DNA of 64,000 nucleotides, taken from Amphiura filiformis. Taxonomy: Eukaryota > Echinodermata > Ophiuroidea > Amphilepidida > Amphiuridae. This document shows positions 1-8,901 of this stretch, in pieces. The DNA lies in the NCBI RefSeq assembly GCF_039555335.1, contig NC_092631.1, positions 14,298,305 through 14,362,304 on the forward strand, read 5' to 3'. The first letter of the stretch is position 1; the number at the start of each line of letters is the position of its first letter. A program made the translations under genes and the position numbers. Under the pieces are notes generated by a model. It made no database searches. It was not told the origin of the DNA and saw nothing but the letters and a program-made list of their open reading frames with translations.

Positions 1-1428
1 TGGCATACAGTGTCATCTCAGTGAGAAGGGAAGGCCATCACACATACCTGTGAGAGTGAATCCATACTTATAATAGCAAGGCAAGCATTTTGGTGATATG
101 TAGACATACCTTAGATATAAATTGCCTTATAATGAATGAGCCAAACACAGCAAAAAATACAAGATACAAAGTGATGAGAATAATTCATGGTGTATAACAC
201 CTGGCTGTCTGTATGACGAGATGTGTGAAGGTGTACACTGTGTTACCAAAGAACTCACATCTGACATACACAGTGTCATCTCAGGAGTGACAAGGGAAGG
301 CCATCACACGTAGCAGTGAGTGAATCCATGCCTGATAGCATACTGATGATATTAGATGACATACCTTATGTATATCAATTCCCATGGAATGAAGCAACAA
401 AAGAGACTAAATAAGATACAAAGTGATGAGAATAATACCTCATGGATGGGAATTCAGGGGTGTGTTCTTTAGGAATAATGCCAGGGAAATATAGACTGCT
501 TGCATTCAATACACATGGGATGGTGTACCTTTTGTACATCAATATCCATGCAATGAAGCAACTAAAGAGAGAAATAAGTTTGTATGACGAGATGTGTGAA
601 AGTGTACACTGCGTTACCAATCACGTCTGGCATACAATGTGATCTCATTGGGAAAGGAAGCCCATTAAATGTAGCAGTGAATGAATCCATACCTGTATAG
701 CATGCTGGTGAATGGTGATATATGTAAAGACATACCTTATGTATGCTAATGTCATCATAATGAAGCAGCAAAAGAGATTTATAAATACAAGATGTGTGAA
801 GGTGTACACTGTTACCAAAGAACTCGCATCTGACATACACAGTGTCATCTCGGGAGTGACAAGGGAAGACCATCACACGTGAAACAATCACAAAGTGTTA
901 TTTTCTTCTTCTTTTCAATCTTAGATGCTAGTTGTCAAGGGAACAAGGATTACTGTGGGCCTTTCTTGGTCCCGCCGCAGTGAGTGAATCCATGCCTGAT
1001 GGCATGCTGGTGGTATTAGATGACATTCCTTATGTACCGTACATCAATATCCATGCCATGAAACAATCAAAACTGAAGTGTTATTTCTTCTTCTTTTCAA
1101 TCTTAGATGCTGGTTGTCAAAGGAATGAGTTTTACTGTGGGCCTTTCTTGGTCCCGTCACAGTGAGTGAATCCATACCTGATAGCATGGTGATGATATTA
1201 GATGACATACCTTTATGTATATCAATTCCCATGTCATGAAGCAACAAAAGAGATAAAGAAATATACAAGATACAAAGTGACAAGAATTCAGGAGTGTGTC
1301 CTTTAGGAATTATGCTAGAGATATATATACAATGTACATGTTGCTTGTTATCAATACACATGGGATGGTGTATATAGCTGTAGACAAGCTTGATTGTATC
1401 ATTGATGGTTTAGGGTATGCGAGTTACA
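1..1428. repeat. Mosaic degenerate repeat cluster, left part
   Basis: Short blocks recur in shuffled order: one centred on AGGCCATCACACGTAGCAG followed by GTGAATCCATGCCTGATAG, one on CATTCAATACACATGGGATG, and one on GACGAGATGTGTGAAGGTG. The same blocks return at 3367-4510 and 5806-7380. A further direct duplication of about 170 bp, containing a TTCTTCTTTTCAATCTTAG stretch, lies at about 890-1010 and 1060-1190. Open frames here are short, are not shared between copies and resemble nothing I recognise. I read it as a decayed complex repeat, not a gene. Confidence 0.75.
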
Positions 1429-1433
1429 GTCTC

Positions 1434-1678
1434 TGTAGTGTTCTCTAAATTGGTAATTGAACTGGCAACCTATATCCTTAACCTGAACTTGAACTGAACT
1501 TGAACTTACCCCTGTTCTCATATACACCCTGCCACGTAGGCACACTTGGACTATGCAGGACCATGCTATGGGCAGCTAAAGAGCTGCATCTCTTATATTA
1601 TTAAAGTGATACATATTAATCATATGAATTGTATTCATGTGTCTTCACTCATCATGTTATAAACCTAACAACATTACA
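1434..1678 (+). repeat. 5' LTR of the gag-only element
   Basis: 245-bp LTR with canonical TG...CA ends. It is about 99 percent identical to the copy at 3123-3361, apart from an extra CTTGAA-type 6-mer in its GAACTT-rich stretch. It is preceded by the TSD GTCTC. Confidence 0.9.
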
Positions 1679-1679
1679 A

Positions 1680-1697
1680 TGGCGACGAGGATCTGTA
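1680..1697 (+). other. Primer binding site candidate
   Basis: TGGCGACGAGGATCTG starts one base after the LTR end. The TGG start matches the CCA end of a tRNA primer, as expected for minus-strand priming. I cannot assign the tRNA species without a tRNA set from the organism. Confidence 0.6.
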
Positions 1698-1860
1698 TAT
1701 AGAACTCATGCATGCTCTTCATTTTAAGTCCTTCGTGAATTATCTCTCATTTGTCTCTGTGGAAAATTTGCATTTGCCTTTGTGGACTTGATTTGTGTAT
1801 ACTCTCATTGGTGGATTGTAGATTTTTACATGAACAATTTCGACTATCTACTAAGCAAAT

Positions 1861-2701
1861 ATGGCTGCGTTTCGGATACCATCACCTCTTGCACTTGACC
1901 TGACTTCTGGCAATCTTGCGGACGCATGGAAAAATTTCAACCAACGATACACTAATTTCGAAATTGCAACCAGTGTACACAGGAAAGACAACCCCACAAG
2001 AGTCGCTACATTGCTAAGTGTTATCGGCGATCCAGCAGTACAAGTATATAACACGTTTACTTGGGATGCTGATGGTGACGACAAGAAGTATGATAAGGTC
2101 ATAACCAAATTTGAACAGTTTTGTAAAGGAAAAAAGAACCTAACCTATGAACGATATGTCTTTAACAGCCGCAACCAATTGGCAGAAGAGAGCATAGACA
2201 ACTATGTTACCCGTCTCCGCATATTGGCGGATACTTGTGACTTTGGGACTTTACAGGACAGTCTTATACTGGACAGAGTTGTGTTAGGTGTCCGTAGTCA
2301 AGGACTACGGCAACGTTTACTCCGTGTTGAAGATTTATCGCTTGAGAAAGCCCTATCAAAAATACGTGCCGAGGAAGTTGCAACGTCGCAATTGGCAAAA
2401 ATGGCACCAGGAACTGAGCAGAGAGTCACAGTCAATAAAATGTGTGTCGCAGAAACCAGGTAACCATAGCAACAAGAAGTGTTTCGCTTGTGGTGACGAT
2501 TTTCCACATGATACTGAATGTAAGGCAACTGGGAAGAAATGCTACAACTGCGGAGGAATGGGACACCTCTCGGTTGTATGCCGCTCACCTCGCACCAAGA
2601 AGGAAAATAAAGCGCAAGTGAATTTGGTCCAAAATGTTCAAGATAATGACACAATCCATCTAGGGCAGCCGCATGATTCGGACGAGGACTACATCTTTTG
2701 A
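1861..2701 (+). pseudogene. gag of the non-autonomous LTR element, frameshifted before the zinc knuckles
   Basis: The first frame (1861-2463, 200 residues) resembles Ty3/gypsy Gag capsid regions: an ERYVF...RNQ block, then ESIDNYVTRLRILADTC, then a DLSLEKALSKIRAEE helix. The frame ends at a TAA just before the nucleocapsid. The continuation lies in the +1 frame and ends at 2701. It holds a canonical CX2CX4HX4C knuckle (CYNCGGMGHLSVVC) and, before it, a variant knuckle beginning CFAC. A single extra base near the AAAATG at about 2436-2442 would explain the break; programmed frameshifting is less likely because both parts belong to Gag. Gag forms the particle and binds RNA. No pol follows. Confidence 0.8.
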
Positions 2702-2734
2702 TTTAACCTTCATATATTTCGGGAGACTCTGACT

Positions 2735-2985
2735 GTGTGACAATCTTCGTGAATATGGAAACCTTAGTGAGCTATAAAGTTTGTGAGAATTAATAAATTT
2801 CTTAGTGATAATCATATGATGAGTAACTTCGTGAGACTCGATCATCTTTGTGATATACGTTAATATTTCTTCGTGAGCAATATTAAGTTCTTCGTGAACA
2901 TTGTTTTTGTGACATTTTAATTTCTTTGTGAACTCTATCTTTGTGACGCTTAAAAGTTCTGTGTGAACATTATAGTCAATATTAT
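2735..2985 (+). repeat. Degenerate CTTCGTGA-motif repeat in the element's 3' non-coding region
   Basis: The octamer CTTCGTGA or close variants (TTTGTGA, CTTAGTGA, TCTGTGTGA) recurs about a dozen times at irregular 15-35 bp spacing. Related words also occur in the leader (about 1727-1790). It is non-coding and of unknown role. Confidence 0.6.
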
Positions 2986-3107
2986 ATTCAATTATCGTTC
3001 ATCTTCGTTTCGGCATATTCATCAACATCACTAATCAAATCTCAGTGTTAGTTAGTAAACAAATTTAAACAAATAAAAGGTGTGCATATAACTGACTTTT
3101 TATCTAT

Positions 3108-3122
3108 AAAAGATGGGAGGGA
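3108..3122 (+). other. Polypurine tract
   Basis: AAAAGATGGGAGGGA abuts the 3' LTR directly, which is the expected position of the plus-strand primer of an LTR retrotransposon. Confidence 0.8.
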
Positions 3123-3361
3123 TGTAGTGTTCTCTAAATTGGTAATTGAACTGGCAACCTATATCCTTAACCTGAACTGAACTTGAACTTACCCCTGTTC
3201 TCATATACACCCTGCCACGTAGGCACACTTGGACTATGCAGGACCATGCTATGGGCAGCTAAAGAGCTGCATCTCTTATATTATAAAAGTGATACATATT
3301 AATCATATGAATTGTATTCCTGTGTCTTCACTCATCATGTTATAAACCTAACAACATTACA
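3123..3361 (+). repeat. 3' LTR of the gag-only element
   Basis: 239-bp partner of the LTR at 1434-1678, with the same TGTAGTG and ATTACA ends. It is followed by the TSD GTCTC at 3362-3366. Confidence 0.9.
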
Positions 3362-3366
3362 GTCTC

Positions 3367-4510
3367 CTCATGGGTGGGAATTCAGGAGTGTGTCCTTTGG
3401 GAGTAATGCCAGGGAGATATAGGCTGCTTGCATTCAATACACATGGGATGGTGTACTTTAATATGTATATCAATATCCATGCAATGAGACAACAGAGGTG
3501 AGAAATAAAAATAAAATACAAGGACGAGAATAATCCATGGTATATTAGCACCTGGCTCTCTGTATGACGAGATGTGTGAGGGTGTACACAGTGTTACCAA
3601 AGAACTCACATCTGGCATACACAGTGTCATCTCAGAAGTGGGAAGGAAAGGCCATCACACGTAGCAGTGAATGAATCCATGCCTGATAGCATGCTGGTGA
3701 TATTAGATTCATACCTCATGTATACCAATTCCCAAGTAAAAAAAGCAACAAAAAAGATAAAGCTACAAAGTGATGAGAATAACGCCTCATGGGTGAGAAC
3801 TCATAGGTGTATCCTTTAAGAATAATGCCAGGGAGATTATAGGCTGCTTGCATTCAATACACATGGAATGGTGCACCTTTTGTACATCAATATCCATGTA
3901 AAGAGGCAACAAAAGAGATCAAATAAAAGTCTGTATGACAAGATGTGTGAAAGTGCACACTGCGTTACATCTGGCATACACAGGAGTGGGAAGGGAAGGC
4001 CATCACATGTACTGTAGCAGTGAGTGAATCCATACCAGATAACATGCTGGTGATATTAGATGATAGAAGAGAGAAATTAAGTCTGTAGGACGATATGTGT
4101 GATGTACACTGCATTACCAGAGAACTCACGTTTGGCATAGAGTGTCATCTCAGTGGGTACCGGTAGGGTAGGCCATCACACGTGGCAGTGAGTGATCCAT
4201 GCCTATTCATATTAGATGACATACCTATATGTCCATGTCATGAAACATCAAAAGAGATACAAGATACAAAGTAATGAGAATAAAGCCTCATGGGTGAGAA
4301 TTCATAGCTGTATCCTTTAAGAATAATGTCAGGGAGATATAGGCTGCTTGCATTCAATACACATGGGATGGTGTACCTTATGTATATCAATATTCATGTA
4401 AGGAGACAAGTGATAAATAAAAATAAAATAGAAGTGAATAATCCATGGTATATAGCACCTGGCTGTCTGTCTGACGAGATGTGTGAAGGTGTGTTACCAA
4501 AGAACTCTCA
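3367..4510. repeat. Mosaic degenerate repeat cluster, middle part
   Basis: Continuation of the repeat family seen at 1-1428 (AGGCCATCAC and CATTCAATACACATGG anchors at about 3431, 3652, 3852, 4003, 4173 and 4349). The retroelement at 1434-3361 inserted inside it. No gene seen. Confidence 0.7.
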
Positions 4511-4629
4511 TTTGGTGACCTGTCATCATGCGCGTACGCAGGAATTTCTCAAGGGGGGTGTGATGATAAAAATACTAAAATAAAGAAATGGCACAGAAGG
4601 GTCATCCCGTCGCGCCTCTGCGACGCAGA

Positions 4630-5340
4630 AAAATGTCTGAGGGGGATGTGCCCCCTCAGAATTAAGAAACTTTTGGAAAATGGAAGACCTAATTGAAGTG
4701 ATTTGGTGGACCATTTTGGCACTATTAGTGTGTACAATTTTAATTTGAAAAAGCCAAAAATTTGTGAAATGACGGTCGATGAAGCCTTTCGTGAACAAGT
4801 TTTCACTACAGTTGTAGGCTTATAAATTGTGTTTGAAAACACAAATCGGTAAATGTCGCAAGCAGAAGCAAAATGGCTGCTTGTTTATCCACTATGCAGG
4901 GGGTGTCTGAGGGGGATGTGCCTCAGAATGAAGAAACCTTTGCAAAATGAAGACCTAATTCAAGCGATTTGGTGGACTATTTTGGCACTATTAGAATGAT
5001 TAGCGTGTAAAATGTTAGTTTGAAAAAGCCGAAAATTTGTGAAATGACGGTCCATGAAGCCTTTCGTGAACAAGTTTTCCCTACAGTTGTAGGCCTATAA
5101 ATTGTGTTGAACACAAATTGGGAAATGTCGAAAGCAGAAACAAAAATGGCTACTTGTTTATCCACAATACGCAGGGGGTGTCTGAGGGGGGGGGGGCACA
5201 TTAAGAAACTTTTGCAAAATGAAGACCAAATTGAAGCGAGTTGGGGGACCATTTGGGCACTAGTAGTGGGTAAAAGGTTAGTTTGAAAAGCCGAAAATTG
5301 GTGAAATAGCGGTCCATGAGCCTTTCATGAACAAGATTTT
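4630..5340. repeat. Tandem repeat, about 270 bp x 2.6 copies
   Basis: Three successive copies start with GTCTGAGGGGG at about 4636, 4904 and 5178. They share a block encoding no conserved frame (AAGAAACTTTTGCAAAATG, TGATTTGGTGGACCATTTTG, AGCCTTTCGTGAACAAG). The third copy is diverged and fades after about 5340. Single-copy AT- and GT-rich sequence runs from there to about 5640. Confidence 0.75.
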
Positions 5341-5639
5341 TCCCCATGCAGAAGTTGGAAAAATTTGCAAAATGAAGGTCCGATTGAAGCCATTTGGTGA
5401 TAATTTTTTACACTATTTTTAATCATTGTTTCAAACAGAATAAAGGGCCCGAACTCAATTTGCACAATTAAAACCTTGTAGGCCTACGTTGTCGGGGTAG
5501 AGTCCGGGGTAGGGTGTGATGATGTGAGGGTGGGGGTGTTAACATGTATCGACACATTTACGTACGTTGCCGGTCAATGCCGGGTATAGGGGTGAGAAAA
5601 ATATGTGTGGGGGTAGTTAATGCATCTATATTATGATAA

Positions 5640-5795
5640 TATGTCCCCTATGCCTTGTTCTTCTCTCTCCTCTCCTCCCCCTCTCTCTCTCCCTCCCCCC
5701 TCTCTCTCCTTCTCTTTCTTTGCCTTTTCGCCCCCATTTTTATTTTTTTGGACAGAACCAAGGGGGGTGTTTCACACCCGTAACACCCCCCGGCG
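5640..5795. repeat. Low-complexity pyrimidine tract and C-rich patch
   Basis: A CT-rich stretch (repeated CTCTCTCC and CCCTCCCC) is followed by a CACCCC-rich patch. Frames crossing it are artefacts of composition. Confidence 0.7.
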
Positions 5796-5805
5796 TACGC
5801 CAATG

Positions 5806-7380
5806 CCTGTCATACACAGTGTCATCTCCAGAGTGGGAAGGAAGGCCATCACATGTAGCAGTGAGTGAATCCATACCTGATAGCATACTGGTGATATTAG
5901 ATGACATATCTTATGTATATCAATATCCATGCCATGAAGCATCAAAAGAGATACAGAAATATAAGATAAAAAGTGATGAGAATAACACCTTATGGGTGAG
6001 AATTTACGGGTGTGTCCTTAAGGAATGATGCTAGGAAGATATGCTGCTTGTTACTATTACACATGGGATGGTGTAGCTGTAGACAAACTTGATTATATCA
6101 TTGATGGTTTAGGGTATGCGAGTTATAGGGTCTTCATTTGCATTGTAATGAGGGGAGTATCCAATGTGTAGGATAGTCGCCTCATGGGTGGGAATTCAGG
6201 AGTGTGTCCTTTGGGAATAATGCTAGGGAGATATAGGCTGCTTGCATTCAATACACATGGGAATGGGATGGTGTACCTTATGTTAATCAATACCCATGTA
6301 ATGAGACAAAAGAGAAATAAGTCTATGACGAGATGTGTTAAGGTGTACACTGCGTTACTACTCACGCCTGGCATACACAGGAGTGGGAAGGAAGGCCATC
6401 ACATGTACTGTAGCAGTGAGTGAATCCATACCAGATAACATGCTGATGACATTTGATGATATACCTTAGGTACATCTATATCCGACCTTGCCACGAGGCA
6501 TTATATCACATACAGCCAGGTATGACGAGATGACCTTCATTACAGTGTCATCTGAGGAGTGGGAAGGGAAGACCATCGCATGTAGCAGCGAGTGAATTCA
6601 TACCAGCATGCTGGTGTAATATGAGATGACATACCATCGTACATCAATATGCAGTTCATGAGGCAACAAAAGAGATTAAGTCTGTATGACGAGATGTGTG
6701 AAGGTGTACAGTGTTACCAAAGAACTCCCATTTGATGACCTGACATACACAGTGTCATCTTCAGAGTGGCAAGGGAAGGCCATCACATGTAGCAGTGAGT
6801 GAATCCATACCTGATAGCATACTGGTGATATTAGAGAACATACCCTTATGTATACCAATCCCCATGTCATGAAGCATCAAGAGATACAGAAATATAAGAT
6901 ACAGAAGTGTTGAGAATAACACCTCATGGGTGAGAATTCAGGGGTGTCCTTAAGGAATAATGCTAGGAAGATATGCTGCTTGTTATCAATACACATGGGA
7001 TAGTTTTGCTGTAGACAAGCTTGATTATATCATTGATGGTTTAGGGTATACGAGTTACGGGTCTTGCATTTGCATTGTAGTGAGGAGAGTATCTGATATG
7101 ACTCCATGAGGCACAATGTTTGAAGGACAGTCGCCTCATGGGAGTGTGTCCTTTGGGAATAATGCTGGGGAGATATAGACTGCTTGCATTCAATACACAC
7201 GGGATGGTGTACCTACGTACATCAATACCCATGCAATGAAGTAACAAAGGAGAGAAATAAGTCTGTATGACAAGATGTGTGGCGGTGTACACTGTGTTGC
7301 TATACACCTCACATCTGGCATACACAGGCACAGGCAATGCAGGCACAACACCACCTATGCAAATGTGTTGGAAGTTTTGG
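5806..7380. repeat. Mosaic degenerate repeat cluster, right part
   Basis: The blocks of the 1-1428 cluster recur (AGGCCATCAC anchors near 5848, 6399, 6570 and 6778; CATTCAATACACATGG near 6244 and 7188). The copies at about 6060-6190 and 6990-7140 show what an uninterrupted version of the 1380-3370 region looks like, a useful outgroup for the retroelement insertion. No gene seen. Confidence 0.7.
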
Positions 7381-7396
7381 AACATGTACAGTTGCA

Positions 7397-7660
7397 CAGG
7401 GGTAGCGCTAGGTTGCTTTTTGGGGTCCCAGACCCACCAAAATAGAGTTCGGACCCCCTGTTTTTAAATTTTCTGCAAGTTCAGGGGTCCCTGCAGACCC
7501 CCAGTTTTTTCAATCTAGCGCTATTGCAGACATACTATTTATGCTGCATTTGTGCAACTCGGGACTCACCAAACTCTACTCCGGACCCCTACTTTTTAAT
7601 TTTCTGCAAGTTCGGGGGTCCCTGCGGACACTGGAGTGTTTAGTTCTAGCGCTACCCCTG
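7397..7660. mobile_element. hAT-like MITE, 264 bp
   Basis: Terminal inverted repeats CAGGGGTAGCGCTAG match exactly at both ends. The flanks are 8-bp near-duplications (CAGTTGCA at 7389-7396 and CAGTAGCA at 7661-7668, 7 of 8 identical). An 8-bp duplication and a CAG start fit the hAT superfamily. Inside, two related blocks with TTTTCTGCAAGTTC and GGGGTCCCTGC lie in direct orientation. It is non-coding. Confidence 0.75.
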
Positions 7661-7797
7661 CAGTAGCATTGATAACAATGAGCAGTTCCTGTCGCACAAA
7701 AACATTCTGCTAGTCGATGCAGCAGAAAACCGTAAGAATGTACCAGTTTCATTTCCCAATACCACCTTTGTTTCACCCATTGCATGGTTCCGCCATG

Positions 7798-7912
7798 TGC
7801 AAGGAGAGCCTCGATCTGGCAACATGCATGAATGGGAATTAAACCAGTCATATAACATTGCGTAAAGTTATGTAATTCTTCCTTTTATGCCAATTTGAGG
7901 CTCTCCTTGCAT
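7798..7912. mobile_element. Small inverted-repeat element
   Basis: GCAAGGAGAGCCTC at 7798-7811 is repeated inverted at 7899-7912, bounding about 115 bp of non-coding sequence. I could not define a target duplication. Confidence 0.45.
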
Positions 7913-7979
7913 CATGGTGGAATCGTGCTATAGGCGAATGGTTGATACATCTTACTTGTTCAATGTGCATTCCATTTTA

Positions 7980-8169
7980 AATACCTGCCAACTGAAGTCA
8001 CAAATCTGGACACCTGACAGTCTAGTCAAAGATTTCATCCCAGCCAAATATGCTGGGAATCCATCTTCTGCAAAGCATTTTTGGGATTTGCTTGTAAAAA
8101 ATGGGTGTAATTGAATATATGAAATTTTTAATGAAAAATGTCCAGAAATCTGGACAGTTGGCAGGTATT
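7980..8169. mobile_element. MITE, 190 bp, perfect 15-bp TIRs
   Basis: AATACCTGCCAACTG at the left is exactly inverted at 8155-8169. The subterminal ATCTGGACA words are also inverted. It is non-coding. From 8174 to about 8265, a second pair of inverted words (TTGAAATCCATACACCC and a partner containing GGTATAGATTTCAAATGGA) suggests a degraded neighbouring MITE. Confidence 0.7.
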
Positions 8170-8333
8170 GGGCTAATCCAGTTGAAATCCATACACCCTT
8201 TAAGGGAAGACCTGACCTTAATCTCCCACACAGGGGGTATAGATTTCAAATGGAGTCACCCATTCAGGTACCCCATTTAAAATTCACACTCCCCGTCTGA
8301 AAGATTAAAGTCTTCCATAATAGAAAAGCTTAC

Positions 8334-8440
8334 GATTTCCAAACATACGTTTCAAACGCCTGTGCATCTATTCAAAATCACTTACATGTGACAGGATTTT
8401 GAATAGATGGACAGGCGTTTGAAACGTAGGTTTGGAAATC
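8334..8440. repeat. Near-perfect 46-bp inverted repeat (hairpin)
   Basis: The arms at 8334-8379 and 8395-8440 are almost exactly complementary (about two mismatches) around a 15-base loop. The left arm starts GATTTCCAAACATACG. It could be a tiny foldback element or form a miRNA-like hairpin RNA. Nothing else decides between these. 8441-8566 shows nothing further. Confidence 0.75.
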
Positions 8441-8566
8441 ACAAGCCCTCTAATGTATGTGTTTTAACTGGAATAACCCATTTCTTTTCATATGTTAATG
8501 AGTTATACAAATCCAATCTACACATACAATGAAAGACAATCAATCTTTTTTGAGGGTCTGGTTTGT

Positions 8567-8572
8567 TTTATT
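8567..8572 (-). promoter_or_regulatory. Candidate poly(A) signal of RPL19
   Basis: AATAAA on the minus strand about 330 bases after the RPL19 stop codon, the first canonical hexamer I find downstream. It gives a rather long 3' UTR for a ribosomal protein gene, so an unseen variant signal nearer the stop is possible. Confidence 0.35.
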
Positions 8573-8901
8573 GCCACTTAGCTCCTTGGCAGCTGATTTC
8601 TGCTGTGTGGTTGATCCATTTCAATAGTTCCCACCCCCATGATGGAGCTCAATAATGAAAAACAATTGCATTTAGTATCAATAGTCTCATTTTGAAAGCA
8701 ATAAAACACTTCATGATTGCATCATGAAATTATAAATATTTTCTTGACAGCAACTCCATCATATCATGTTGATGATTTCAGACTGACAAAAAACAAATTT
8801 GGTATAGAATTGACAATGTAGTGATCTTCAAATAAAAATGCAGTGTTCTTCAATATAAAGCTCAAATATTAAAGATGATAAACATGTGGATATATCTGCA
8901 T

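Larger units (their letters stand above)
1434..3361 (+). mobile_element. Gag-only LTR retrotransposon with matching LTRs and 5-bp TSD
   Basis: Two direct repeats (1434-1678 and 3123-3361) begin TGTAGTG and end ATTACA. They differ by one 6-bp indel and about two substitutions. The element is flanked by the 5-bp duplication GTCTC (1429-1433 and 3362-3366). A primer-binding-site-like TGG start follows the first LTR and a purine tract precedes the second. Between them lies one gag-like reading frame ending near 2701 and then about 420 bp of non-coding sequence. No protease, reverse transcriptase or integrase is present and there is no room for them. This is a young non-autonomous Ty3/gypsy-type element that presumably used enzymes from a related full-length copy. 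Confidence 0.9.

Noticed and set aside
1861..2701. Gag as a domesticated host gene
   Set aside because: It is enclosed by matched LTRs, primer site, purine tract and TSD, and its frame is broken, so it is simply element sequence.
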